Assembly (NCBI GenBank): GCA_022835595.1
Contig: BQUP01000002.1
Location: 558,001 to 622,000 of the forward strand
DNA length: 64,000 nt
Origin: Cystobasidium ongulense
Lineage: Eukaryota; Basidiomycota; Cystobasidiomycetes; Cystobasidiales; Cystobasidiaceae
Reading direction: 5' to 3'
Numbering within the stretch: the stretch's first letter is position 1; the number at the start of each line of letters is the position of its first letter. A program made the translations under genes and the position numbers. Below the pieces are notes generated by a model. It was not told the DNA's origin, searched no databases, and was given only the letters and a program-made list of their open reading frames with translations. Positions 49,404 through 62,560 of this stretch are shown one piece after another.

Positions 49404-52400
49404 ATGGCTACAGTAGCTCTTCAGGTCGTTCACAGCAGCAAGCACACGCCGCTGCTGCCGTCATCTGCCAACTTTCAACCACCTCCGCTTGAGTGGTCAT
49501 CCTCTCCGCTTGCGAGCAATTCGAGCACTGGCAGCGCCAAATCGCTGCAGTCGAGTGGCAGCAAGAGCGACAGCAGCGCTAGCAGCAGCATTGAAGACCT
49601 ACCCACGCCCAAAGACATAATCAGCAATGCGGCTGCTGCCTATGCCAACTTGAATCGAAAGAGGCGCGTCGTTTGGGACCTCAGCCATCGTTCTAGCTGC
49701 CTCTCTTCTCCCAAACACCGATACCATCCTTACGACTCTCACAAGACAGCCAGCAATGCAAACGGTCCCAAATCTGCAGCCGTCACCTCGCTGGACACGT
49801 TGGATGGCGTGACATCTTCCTCCTCTTCCCCTTCACGCCGCACCTCTGCTCGCCATCGAAGAACCTCTAGCAAGTCTTCTTTCAAACCGCCTCGTTCAAT
49901 CCTCAAGTGCCTTCGCAATGCCAAAGTCTCGCAATACAGCCTGATCCACTCCAGTCCTGGGAAACGTGCCTTGCATCCCTCTCCAGGCGGCCGCACCTTT
50001 TTCGCTGCTTCTCCAACAGCCTCTCCTCGACGTCGATCATCTACCTATTTCGCCAGCATTAGAAGTCCTGGAAGAAGTCCCGGCAGAAGTCCTCGAGTTC
50101 CTTCACTCTCATTTGGCATTGGCTCAAAGTCTCCTTCCCTAGCCGACATTACACGCCTTAACGGAGGTGGAAGGAAGCACACCGTGGCCTTTCCAGACTT
50201 GCATGCTCCTCAGCTCACAGAACTTGGAATGGCAAGCAATGGCAACATGATGATGAGCATGAGTAATGGGGACGGTTGTAGCCCAGAAGGTCATGGAGAC
50301 CAGAATCCTCCGTCAAATCAGGCGTCTTCGCTACTACATGGCCTCCTCGGGCCATCTTCATCCAATACTTCACTCGCGGGTCAGGCGGTGAACGCGTCAA
50401 GTTCACAACCTGGAACCGGGGTTGGACTTGGCCTCGGCCAGCCATTCGAAGGACATGATGGCACAAAAGGGGAAGCATCAAGTAACGATGCTGACCCACG
50501 CATGCACATCATCTCCGCTTGTCATACCCTCAAGCATTCCCTAGCGTCTGCAGTCTGGCGAGATCCCACTTCAAACGTCGAAGCACTTGAAGGTGTTTCG
50601 GAAGAAGATTGCTTCGACTCTCAACCCTTCGATTTTGTACCTCGGAATATAGAACAAATCTTGCCCGAAGCGGTCACGTCCACTCGAGAGCTACCTTTCC
50701 CATCCGTACATTTACGAGAAGTCGAAGCGGCATACGCAACAATCTTTCAGTATACTCAAGTGTACATTCAGGCGTGGTATGATGTCGCCAGTCCTGAATC
50801 AGCAAGCACATCCGACGCCATCCTGCCGGCTCCTTCTTCTACTTCACCGGAAGACGACTTAGATCGCGAATTCGCTAAGCTAGCACCTTTGATTATGAAA
50901 TGTGTATCGCGAGATGTATATCGCGCTCTCCATCCAGTGCCCGTATCAAGCCTAGAGTCAGGATCGGCCGCGGTATTGAATGACACCCTGAAAGACAAAG
51001 CTTCGCCAACAATTGAACAAACGAAGGAGGCAAGACAAGCACTCTTACATCGCTCCGGTCTATCAAATGGTACCGTAGACGAAGAAGTTGTGAGCTCGTC
51101 TCCTTTGACTTTCCCTACCAATTCGCCTGATCTACCGGCGACCAGTGCTGCGAAGACTATATCTGAAATACCTAAGAGAATCGGTAGGAGTACGACGGAA
51201 ATGCGAAGGAGAAGGAATGAAATCAACGTTGTTGAAGCTGCTTTGCAAGCTTTCGGGACGCTCGTCTCGTGCAAACGTTTCTGGCGGTATTTTGACGGTG
51301 AGTGTGATGTCGGAAGTAATTGGGTAGGAAAGAGTTGGTGCTGATGTACCTTGCACGCCTTAGTGACGACTTTGCAAGCGACATTATGTGAAGTGTCTCA
51401 ATTACCGACAAGCAACCTCTTCAAAGGTCCAAAGCATCGAGACCTTCTGTCTTCCTTCAATTGGATTTTCGCGAATCAGACCCTCACTACTCCGGCTTAT
51501 CTCACTACCGTCAATACTCCACAACCCCTCAAACCGATCCTCGATACTATTACAAATGCAGTTATGTCAACTATCGAGTCTTCTACCAAGAATGGCGAGA
51601 AAGCGCGTCGTGTACTATCAGAAAGCTTCCGAGCGCTACGGACACTTCTGTTTGCGTATCCATCTCACGTCACCGGGCGCCTAATCAGTGAAGACTACAT
51701 TGGCAAGATCGCTTTCTTCGCTAAATATCTTTGCTCTCCTACAAAAGCCCTCCGGGACAATGCTGCACTTCTATTATCTGCAATCGCTTTTGCTATCACC
51801 GCCAACTGGGATGATCGCTCGGCCGCCAGCCAGACCATGAAGTCAAAGGCCCAGGAGATGGTCTCGATGGAACTTTACAGATATTGGACTCTGAGCCCCA
51901 ATCAGATTGAAATTGCCGAACTCTCGAAACACCTCATTTCGGCTCTCGAAACGAAGCTACCTTCCGACTATCATTTTGTCCGTCTGGTCGTAAACACTAT
52001 GCCTATTATCATGGGGAGAAGGTTCAGGAAGATGGAACGCAAAGGTCCGCATATGTGGCTCAATAAAGCCGTCGAATTAAAGAAGAGGGAAGATCTACCC
52101 AATGCCGCTCCAACGTATGCCGCTGTTTTCCATTTGATGACCTTCTTCCATGTCACATATGCTTGGGCTAGCTCAAGCAAAGAAGTCGCAAGCAAGCATC
52201 TGCTCGTCCACGAGCAGCTCAAACGAACAGGGGGAGAGCCTCCTTTACCATCGGATGGTCAAAAGCTGGAAGAAGGGTTCTGGGGTCTTGGCAACAAAGC
52301 TCTACGTGTTATTGCCCAGAATGTAGACGCTGTAGTCACTAAGCCATGGACGAGAGACAGCTACTCCAATACCTCAAATGCCTTGGAAATTGATGCGGCT

Positions 52401-55400
52401 GTGGCGCTGATCCTCAGCTTTGTCTATGCTTTTACTGGACTCTCATACACCGCATACCGAACAGTACACACAATACCGAATTCAGACCAGCCAGAAAACC
52501 CAAACTTGCACCAAGATCTCTCCAGAGTTTGGAATACTTTCACCGGCAAATACATACCTAACCTCGTCACGGCTGGCGTTCCCAGTTTGAGGCTGATAGG
52601 ATGGCAGACCATGCATGCATTACTTCGAGCTGGAGAGGAGCATCCTACCGAGGATGCCGCTCTTCGATTGTGGTCCATGGATCGCGTGATAAATTGGCGG
52701 ATGCTTGGCACCTACTCAAGTCAAGCAAGTCAGTCTCTCAGCTCACCAGCTTTGATCCTCGCAGAGTCGGTCAAGCCTTCCGAAATCCCCTCGCTCGAGG
52801 CTTCCTGGGTGTTTAGTCACCGAAAAGAAGTCACAAGCATGTTGGAAGAAAGTATGAAGGCGCTCGCGAAAGACATGATTGCCTGTGAAGGAGTATTGGA
52901 CGACTCTGTAGAACTAGAAGAATGGGTCAAGAACGCTGATGGTCATTCAATAATGCCATCTTCACTGTCCAATTGCATTCGAGCATTCTTCAACACTCTT
53001 CGCGCCGCGGTCGGGCAGGAGGATTCACATGCTGAGCCAACGGACTCCACACTGGAAATCGTCTTCGAGATGAGCCAGTTCATTCTATGCTTACTCGATG
53101 CATATTTGAGCACGGAACAACGGACAGCATTGGCAAGCGGCCCATTGAATGTTATAGGAGTCGCGTACTCGATACTTCCGCACCTCGCTGGTCTTCTGGA
53201 GCAAAGTTTTGGTACTGTTTGCATGCAAACTGCAATCAGCAGTCAGATGCATCCTAGTGCTGCCAAAGGAATTGTGCAATCTGCCCTCGCTCTCCCTCTG
53301 CCAATTAGCAGCGACGAGCATGCTTGCAGCGCCTACCTATCTCTACTAGACTTCGTCTACAAGTCGCATCAAGCGACCGCCGACCTAGTTGTAGCAACCG
53401 TACAGAACATCGATAAGTCAATAGAGACTTCAGGTGCCGGCGATCCAAGTCAGTTCGCTATAGGTCTTTGGAGCAAATCGGTAGAATGGGTAGCAAACGA
53501 CCTAAAGACACAGGACTTACCTCTTTCTGCAAGATCTGCCCTTCAATCTTTATTGAGAAACGCTCTTTTCATGTTTACCGATAGTCGACCAGTCGAATCT
53601 CTCATCGTCGCATACGCGACTATTCTTTCAAAGGTCTCCTCTGGCTCGCCAACCGATGCTTGGAGGAATTTGCAAGGTTTAGCTGCATCAGCAACCAATG
53701 GTCAAGAGAACCCTCAAGTCTTCTTGGCATGGGCAACATTGCCTCTCTTACGAGACTTGCCGCTGGTAGAGGATGAGTCCTTCTTTGAACAGATCTCAAA
53801 GAATGCAGCTATAGCTAGTAGTGCGCCACATTCCACTACATGGTCAGTAGTCGAAATCGCACTGTCTCTTGCGACCGGACTCTCCAAACTTTCCGGAGGA
53901 ACAGCTGTGCGTATCATCACACGCCTGCAAAACACCCTCGTGGCGCTATGCGGATCCACCTCGATATCGCGAGACGTCACTATGCGATTGTATCAAGCTA
54001 TCGCTCAAGCATTCGAAGCTGCGTATCAGCATGACTCGCAAAGTCTGGATCTACATTCATTTTCTGAGTTGCTTACTTGCGGTCCATCGGACAATCTACA
54101 AATGTTCGTTGATCTATGGAATGCTACGTACGGCAACAATTCGGTGTCTTTGGAATACAGTCCAAATTTGGAGAACCTGCTTCGAGCTGCCCTCGATCAG
54201 GGCCACGAGCTACAATTACCGGGATGGCCTGTACAGGTACGTGCTGAAACCTGTGAGATACAGAGTAGAGCATTGCTGACTATGAGATATTCGTGTGAAC
54301 AGTCCTCAACTGAGATGATTGAAGAGGGATCACCCGCCCATGTCCAGAGCAATCTCGACGGCTCATCAGAGAGTGCATCAATTATAGAAGAATCCCACGA
54401 GTCAGAAATCATACTCGAAACGCAAGTCAAAGCAGCGGTTGACCTAGCTCTTGACCTTGCTCCGGCCGCTCCATCGGTCCAGTCTGCCGCAGTCGGCCCG
54501 GACAGCCAGCAATCCTCTGCAATCGCTGAGACACAAGACAATGCCATTATCGAGGAAACAGTATTGGGAGTCGCGGCAACACAGATTCCGAGCATGTCTC
54601 AAATCCCCGAAATCTTCGATACCTCCGTAAATCATGGTGCCGAATTCGCAAACGAGGGTCTGGACCGGGTTGACAATGTCTTTAAGGACAGCGAACCAGT
54701 TGAAGAGAGCTTCGAGGAGACGGATACTTCAATTATTCCTGAGACCCAGGTGTACAGCGCTGAAGCTCGAGAACAGAGCGAAAAGCCAGAAGGTCCCGAT
54801 CCCTCCACTAGCGTCGACGCCCCTCAAGCACCGACAGATACAACAAATGCCTCATTGACGACCGATATGATACCTGAAACGCAAGTACAGAGTGCGTTGA
54901 TCGAAGAGCCAAGTGTTGCTGAGAGGAGCGGATCTCCTGAACCTTCGGAGATCGAAGAGACACAATATCAGGACCAGACTATTCTCGAGCCGCAAGTGTC
55001 CGGAAGCTCCGACTTCGTTGAGCAGGATATCCTCGCACAGCCTCCCAACGAGAAGAACCAAAATGCAGAAGGGAACGTAAAAACTCACACTGCATCTACC
55101 AGCTCCTCATCCGTTGATATTGTCGAAGAAAGCGTGCTACAATCGCAGCCCATTGAACAGACTTTACTACAGAGAGAAGCAAGCCTTGGTAGCCTAGCTA
55201 GCAGTGTTGCCAAACGCGGAGGTAAGTTCTGGCTCTTTTGCACTCTGTAGCTAGCTGTATACTGATGTTTGCTATATTCATGCCCACAGGCAAGAATGCT
55301 CCGCGTAAGAGACAGATTGTTGAAGTTGTCATTCCCTATCGCCCGTGGCTGCCACGTTACCCTTCGACGATTCGGAATGGTGACGAGCACAGTCAACAAT

Positions 55401-56308
55401 CAGTCAGATCACATTCAAGCAAGTCGGACCACGTCACCAAGACTGAAATGGCTAGCGAAAAGGCTGCAGTCACGTCTAGCACTTCGACAAGAAAGCGCAG
55501 TCGTGAAGCTTCAGACGGTCTCGTTTCGGATGAATCTTCGATTGGCAAGAGGCAAAGGAGTTCGAAGAACAGCAAAGCTCGCCGTGAGGCTCGCAAAATA
55601 CGGCTGGCTGACATCGCACGATGCCGATATCCCCAAGAAAGACCTCAACAGGGAGTCCTTCAGCACGTTAAGGCTGACAGTCAGCCTTCACGCGGTCTCA
55701 GGAAGACGACAAGTCTACCGACTATCATTCACTCGAAGCCTGTCTCCGATGCCACAGATAACGAGAGCGATAACAACGACATCTCCTCGTCCGAGGAAGA
55801 GATAGTCGTTGCGTCATCGCCGAATGTTGCCAGACGTATCAGGCAGACATCTGATTCTGTTGAAATCGCCAAGAAGATGAAGTGTTCTACAAATGGCACC
55901 CATCGCATGGAAGAAGACCAGTCTTTGCAAGAAGAGCCGGTACATGCAACAGATACAGAGGAAAGCTCCGTTTCTTCTTCGCCCACCACTGCCGCTTCAC
56001 AACGTCCTCGGACCTATTCGCAATCCACATCTGCCTCCGGTACGTCTAGTCAAGCAGCCCTGGACATTGCCTCGGACAAGAGGAAGCATCAAGGATCTGT
56101 CTTGTCAAGAGCTTCCAATTCGACAACGCGCACTGGCATCGAACTTGCAAAGTTGTTGACGGATGGTGGAGAGTCTGATCTGGAGGAAATACTGGAAGAT
56201 CTTTCGGAAAATCAGATGAAGAAGCTGCACCAGCAGCTCGAAGATAGGCTTAAGCGAATGTATGGTTTAAAGCCAGTAAAGAAGAAGAAGAAGACGCAGA
56301 CGAGATAA
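49404..56308 (+). CDS. RIF1: Telomere and replication-timing regulator Rif1
   Basis: Exons 49404-51297, 51364-54236, 54303-55221 and 55290-56308 give 2,234 aa. The N-terminal ~300 residues are basic/Ser-rich and contain candidate PP1 docking motifs: RRVVW at ~87-91, RSILK at ~164-168 and KHTVAF at ~258-263. A long helical-repeat region follows (~350-1550), with the Rif1 N-terminal domain signature around the exon 1/2 boundary (KGPKHRDLLSSFNWIF; RALRTLLFAYPSHV). Residues ~1625-1820 carry repeated ETQ motifs. The C-terminus is Lys/Arg-rich and ends in a short coiled coil. Rif1 recruits PP1 to oppose origin firing and acts at telomeres and breaks. The 66-nt intron 54237-54302 is stop-free. Confidence 0.87.
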
Positions 56309-56895
56309 TAGAAATGCTATGCTGTGTCAAGGTGATAGGATTCCTATTTTGTCCATACAACCAAATACCCCAGTCATTCCGTACCGCATGGAAAGGCGTA
56401 AAGCAGCGAAGTCATAGTTCAGTTCAGGTCCAAGTAGTAGTAGGAGTAGTAGTGATAGTATAAGTTGTGCGCATAGTGTGTAGAGCGAGTAAGATACGGC
56501 ATTAGCTAGATTGGCTACGATCCTGCAAATAGTAATGATATGATGGATGAGGAAGATGTTTCCGATGGCTGCTTGCACGTGTCTGACATGGGCGCCACCG
56601 CGTGACCTTGGATGCAAGCGATGGAGTCCTCAGCATCCCATCTGCAGCTTGTCTCTTCGCTCTCTGCAACCAGTCAGCAGCGCATACCTCCCTTCGAGCT
56701 TCATTCTGCAGCTGCATCGCGTCTCTTGCACCTTCAGCTTCTCGCCGGCTTCGCGAACACTAGAAATCCGTCCTAAGGTCCGACCTTGATTCAACACCAT
56801 CAAGCAATTGCAAGTCCGGCAGCCAACAGCACCGCACGCTCAACAGCGGGCTATCTGGGCTCGTCTGTCCTCGTTACACCACACGAAGCTCCGCC
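56309..56895. promoter_or_regulatory. Intergenic region between RIF1 and GCV2
   Basis: About 590 bp holding the RIF1 3' UTR and the GCV2 promoter. A short AGTAGT-type repeat lies near 56430-56455. No coding exon or RNA gene was recognised. Confidence 0.5.
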
Positions 56896-59800
56896 ATGAT
56901 CCACGTCCCACGAGCTTCTGCAGCAGCGCTGCTGTCTCGCCGCGCCCTCGCCTCAACCAGGCGCCCGACCTGCCTGTCGACTTTTAATGCTTCACGGTCA
57001 CAGGCCTGCAATGGCCTCAGTTCGCGTGCGATAAGCTCATCGACCCGGTACATGCCCAACACACGCACTCTGCACGTCAGCACGCCTTCTGCTACCTCGG
57101 CGCACATCACGAATGCGCCCGATCTTCCATTTGGGTCGGACAAGGTGTGTTGCAGGATATCGCTGGCCACGGCATGATAATACATATCCAGGCAATCACC
57201 AGCTGACAATTCGTTTGCATACGGTATACATCAGGTCTCAGACTCCATCTTCGCACCCAACGACACCTTTGAACGCCGCCATGTCGGACCTTCGGGTCAA
57301 GACGTAGAAAAGATGCTCTCCACTCTAGGCTACCAATCCTTGGATGCTTTCGCCGACGATGTTGTCCCAAGCAACATCAGACTGGATAGCAAGACTATAT
57401 CAAACGAGTCTGGTATGCTACCTCTCAGCGAGTCGGAGATGCTCAGGCGAGCAACTGAGCTTAGCGAAGATAACGAAGTGTTCCGGACGTTTATCGGCAT
57501 GGGTATGTAACCGCATATCTTTCGAACTTCACCTTGATGCAGGACATTCCAGCTGATTTTAGTCATCAAACACATAGGCTACCATCAAGCGGTAGTGCCA
57601 CCCGTCATTCTGCGAAAGTAAGTAGCACATACTAGAAGTCATGGCGAGATGCGTTTTACAATACTAACAACATCCCTATCTCTTTCAGCATATTAGAGAA
57701 CCCCGCTTGGTACACACAGTACACTCCATACCAACCTGAGATCTCTCAAGGGCGCCTGGAATCTCTGCTCAATTTCCAGTCGATGTGCACGTCTTTGACC
57801 GGTCTTGATATCTCGAATGCATCTCTTCTCGACGAAGCAACAGCAGCGGCAGAAGCTATGATTATGGCATTCAATCAAGCCAAAGGCAAGAAGAACACCT
57901 ATCTCGTCGACAGAGGCGTTCTCCCGCAGACTATCGCTGTGCTGCGAGCTCGAGCTGAACCTTTCGGAATACAAGTACACGTTGGGCCTGCCAGACGCGT
58001 GCTAGGTCTACGAGAGGGTATAGCCGGTGATGAAGCAGTGCAAAAGGATCTCTTTGGTGTTATGGTCCAGTATCCCAACACTCGAGGAGAAATCATCGAT
58101 TGGCAAGCTGTTGCAAACAAGACTCACGATTTAGGCGGACTTCTCACCGTTGGTGCGGATCTACTGTCTTTGACTATGCTCAAGCCTCCTGGAGAGTTCG
58201 GCGCCGATATCGCTGTCGGTAATTCTGCTCGCTTCGGTGTTCCGCTTGGATCAGGTGGCCCTCATGCAGCTGTAAGTCAATTTGGCGCTTTTTGATAGAT
58301 TTGTGGGTCACAGGAACTCATTATCATTCGTCACTTGCAGTTCTTTAGTTGCAAAGACAGCCTGAAGCGCAAGCTTCCGGGCCGTCTCGTCGGTGTTTCG
58401 AAGGACGCACAAGGCAATGTCGCTTATCGACTTGCGCTTCAAACACGCGAGCAGCATATCAGACGGGATAAAGCTACCAGCAACATCTGCACAGCTCAAG
58501 CTTTGTTGGCAAACATGGCCGCTATGGTAGGCTCCGGAATTTCTCTCAGTACGATGTCGCGACAAAGCTGACGCAATTGTCGATTGTAGTACGCTGTGTA
58601 CCATGGCCCAGAAGGCCTCAAGCGCATCGCTAACAAGGTACATGCTCTCACTACCGTAGTCGCAACAGCATTGAGGGGACAAGGACACGAGATCGTCAAT
58701 GAACAATTCTTCGACACCTTGACAGTCGGTCTGGACGGCGCAGCAGGCGAGGTAGTTCACCAAGAAGCGAAACTACAACGTATCAATCTTCGACGAATTT
58801 ATGGCGATTATGTCGGCATTACGTTCGATGAAAGCACCACCTTCGAGGATGTCATTGATTTGCTTAATGTCTTCTTGGCTGTCGGCAAGCAAGGCTCAAC
58901 TAGACGTACCGGCCGCGGTCGTCGAGCACCATATACGCATGAATCGGTCTCTGCACTCGCCAAGGAACTTGGCTTGGATCATGCCGTCCTCGGCGAGGAC
59001 CACATGCCCACTAGAAACATTCCAGATTCGCTCAGGAGAAGTTCTAAGTTCATGGAGCAGCCTGTCTTTAACATGATCAAGAACGAAACAGACATGCTTC
59101 GTTACAGTGAGTCCTGTATTCGCGCGATATGGTAGGCCCAAATACTGATAGTAACTGTCTATAGTCAACTACTTGCAATCGAAGGATCTGTCCCTTGTGC
59201 ACTCTATGATCCCACTCGGATCGTGCACCATGAAGGTGAGTAGATAGCCTGTTTGCGATAGAAAGAATCCTCTTGACACTTCAACACAGCTCAACTCGAC
59301 TACTTCAATGATGCCACTGTCTCTACCTGGCTTTGCCAACATCCATCCCTTCGCTCCCCGAAGCCAGACATCTGGGTACTCTGCAATTATCAAAGAGCTC
59401 AGTAGTGACTTGTGCAAGATCACAGGCTTCCCTGCTGTATCGCTGCAACCGAACTCCGGAGCTCAGGGTGAATACGCTGGTCTATCGGTCATCCGCGCAT
59501 ATCACCGCTCCAGAGGGGAGAAGCACAGAAATATCTGCTTGATTCCTGGATCAGCTCACGGTACAAACCCAGCTTCAGCTATTATGGCAGGCATGAAAGT
59601 CGTTGCTATCAAGAACAAGGCCGACGGTACACTCGATCTTGAAGACCTCCAAGCAAAGGCAGAAAAGCACAAAGACAATCTTGCTGCATTCATGGTAACA
59701 TATCCCTCTACCTACGGTGTCTTCGAGGACGGTGTAAGTACCCTTTCAATTCGTGATTCAACTCTTATGCTGACTCATAATCCTACAGATTCAAGATGCT

Positions 59801-60905
59801 TGCAAGATTATTCACGACAACGGCGGCCAGGTGTACTTGGACGGCGCAAACTTGGTGAGCCACCATTCAAAAACTTCTCGTTGTATCCTTGCTGACGAGA
59901 ATCCTTTAGAACGCTATGATCGGACTCACCAGTCCCGCCAAATGTGGAGCTGATGTCTGCCATCTGAATCTGCACAAGACTTTTGCCATTCCCCACGGTG
60001 GTGGTGGTCCTGGTGTTGGCCCTATTGGCGTAGCGGCGCACCTCGCGCCGTTCCTGCCTGGTCACCCTCTCGTCAAGACAGGAGGCGCTCAGGCAATTCC
60101 CCCTGTTACTGCCGCTCCATTCGGCTCGGCTTCTATTCTGACCATCTCGTGGGCTTACATCAGGATGCTTGGAGGCGATGGTCTATCTCATGCATCCAAG
60201 GTGGCCCTCCTCAACGCGAATTACTTAATGGAGCGATTGAAAGATCACTATCAAGTACGATACGTCAATGACAAGGGACGTTGCGCACACGAATTCTTAA
60301 TCGATCTTAAGGAGTTCGAAGATGCTGCCGGGTAAGCTTGAAACACTATTTATACGAGAACTACGCTAATTAATTTTTCTTTCCCTTAGCCTCAAAGTCC
60401 AGGACTTCGCTAAGCGCTTGCAAGATTATGGTATCCATCCACCGTAAGTCAACTAGCCTGTTTACCGGTCGCAGAAACGCTGAACTTTCTTGTTTACAGA
60501 ACATGTTCATGGCCAATCAGCTCTGCCATGTTGATCGAGCCAACTGAGTCAGAAGGTCTTGGCGAGTTGGACCGATTCTGCAACGCTATGATCAACATCC
60601 GCAAGGAGGTAGACGACATTATTTCTGGTCAACAGCCAAAAGACAACAACCTACTGAAGAACGCGCCTCACACTATTTCGGTACTGACGGAAGAAGAATG
60701 GGATCGCCCTTACACTCGAGCACAAGCAGTCTATCCAGAGAAGTACCTCCGCCGACACAAGTTTTGGCCCGCGTCCGGCCGTCTCGATGAAGTTTATGGC
60801 GACACCAATGTGAGTATGAGCGTCTTCAGCTACTGGATGCGTACTAATTGTCCTCATCTATAGCTCATCTGCGATTGTGGTTCAGTCGAGGAATATACGG
60901 AGTAG
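56896..60905 (+). CDS. GCV2: Glycine decarboxylase (P protein), mitochondrial
   Basis: Thirteen exons between 56896 and 60905 join in frame to 1,083 aa. The start is Arg/Ser/Ala-rich with no acids, a typical mitochondrial presequence. Family motifs in order: [62 protein letters not shown] (formed across two introns), [11 protein letters not shown] and [10 protein letters not shown]. The PLP lysine site is [20 protein letters not shown], and the ending is DTNLICDC. This PLP enzyme decarboxylates glycine and loads the aminomethyl group onto the H protein of the glycine cleavage system. Length matches eukaryotic P proteins. Confidence 0.96.
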
Positions 60906-61145
60906 TTCAATGTTATGATCGGGACAGGCGGATAAAGTCAGTAGTGCATATATTTTAGAGTCGTTCATACCACATTTCAACATGTCGTTCAAAACTTGTA
61001 TCCATCAACGGGTTCTTGGGGAAAAGTCGCATCTTACACAGTGCGCTAAAGCGCTGGGCAGTCTTTTCAGTAAAATTGTGATATTGCAATAAAAACCTAT
61101 TATGAATTATCATTGTTTCAAGTTGCTATAAGTGGCTCGTGATAA

Positions 61146-62346
61146 CTACAACCGCTGCCAGAATGCATCTTTGGACCAGGCCTGGTCGAGTCTAACAATG
61201 TTTGTGTTCCGTCTCGCTCCGGTGCGGCGGCCCACTCTCCTGTCGGTACTGGGAGCCGCGGCGATACTATCCGATAGCTGGTTTTCCCGATTCGATAAAT
61301 AATATAACTCCTTCACGTTTGCAGCTAGCAAGTACTTGTGTGCGTCTAGGTAGTGCAGAGCAACTGCCTGTGGACCATGCGCGTCATCCGACAAGGTTAA
61401 GCGACCGGCCTTGGAAATAATGAGCTTGGAAGACAAGTTGTATCAGCAGGTGCCCAACTCTGAATGTGAATTATAACATACATCGAGGACATCTCGTCCG
61501 GGATAAGCAGTATTCCAGCCTTTTCGAAATGCTGCTGCATTCACTTCGAAAAGTGCGCCGTAGCTGACTGCATAGTCTATGTTACGTTCAATCTTCGACC
61601 AGACCGCTGGCGTGTCGAAAGATGCTTCAGGTATATAAAGCCGGCATAAGTCGATATGACCAATGACTTCCGGTTGGCATAGTCGAAGCAAATCATATTG
61701 CGCATCGAAATAGGCGCAAAATAGCTGGTCGCGCTGTGATAAGCCTGCCTCTCCCTCGGTGAAACTGTCCAATGCCCGCTCAAAAATTTCTTTGTCGAAA
61801 TCGATAGGGATACCGTTCACGTGGTGGACGGACCCGACGATATAGCTTATGGTCTGCTCATGCTTGTTCAAGAGCTTTTGTAGATGTGTCAGGCTGTCTT
61901 CTGTTATGCATTCGGTCTCTAAGCCTATCAGTAGCTCGATGCGGTCAGCATAAAGCTGCTTGAGCCTTGACGCTTCCACGACGTATGCATCGAAAGTGGC
62001 TTCGAGTTCTTCCAGCGGAAGTTCGGCCTAGCGAGTGCAGTGCACTTGGGTAAGATGAATTGGCAGTGTGCGAAACCTAGCAGCAACTCACTTCTTCAGG
62101 GTAGAGGTCCTGTAGCCGATAGCGGGGGACATGTTCGGAAAGGCCGTAGACTTTGAAGCCTTTCCGTACGGCTTCTTGGGCTACTTCTTCCAATGTGCCC
62201 TTTGCATGGCGGCAGAACTGACCTGGAGGGTAGTGGCGGGCCAGTCAATCAACGGCGTTCACGAGTCAGACCGTGTCTAACTATATGCTGCTGCATTCGT
62301 TACAGCAGTGATTGCACGCACCGGAATGCGAGTGAAGGCTTATCAT
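61146..62346 (-). CDS. HIS2: Histidinol-phosphatase (PHP family)
   Basis: Four exons (62346-62322, 62222-62092, 62027-61482, 61424-61146) give 326 aa. The PHP metal motif HSHSGQFC is assembled across the first splice junction. It is followed by GFKVYGLSEHVPRY, LLIGLETECI, VGSVHHVNGIPIDFD and, after the last intron, GRLTLSDDAHGP. These are the metal-binding His/Asp clusters of yeast-type His2. The enzyme removes phosphate from L-histidinol phosphate in the penultimate part of histidine synthesis. The first exon encodes only eight residues. It is divergent from the TatD-like gene (about 215 bp). Confidence 0.93.
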
Positions 62347-62560
62347 GCCATCGGTTGGGTTCTTGGAGAGCCACAAGCCGACTCGATTGGCCTTCTTGTC
62401 TTTCGCATAGAACGCGAAGAACAGCTTTTCTTCCTACAAAAGTGCAATATACCCAAGTCGCTTACTTTGCATGCGTTCAAGCGTGCCACTGTCATTCTTC
62501 CTCTCTCCTCTGCGTCTCGCTGCATCAAAATCCCGGAGTCGGCCCCAAAAGAGCGTCAGC

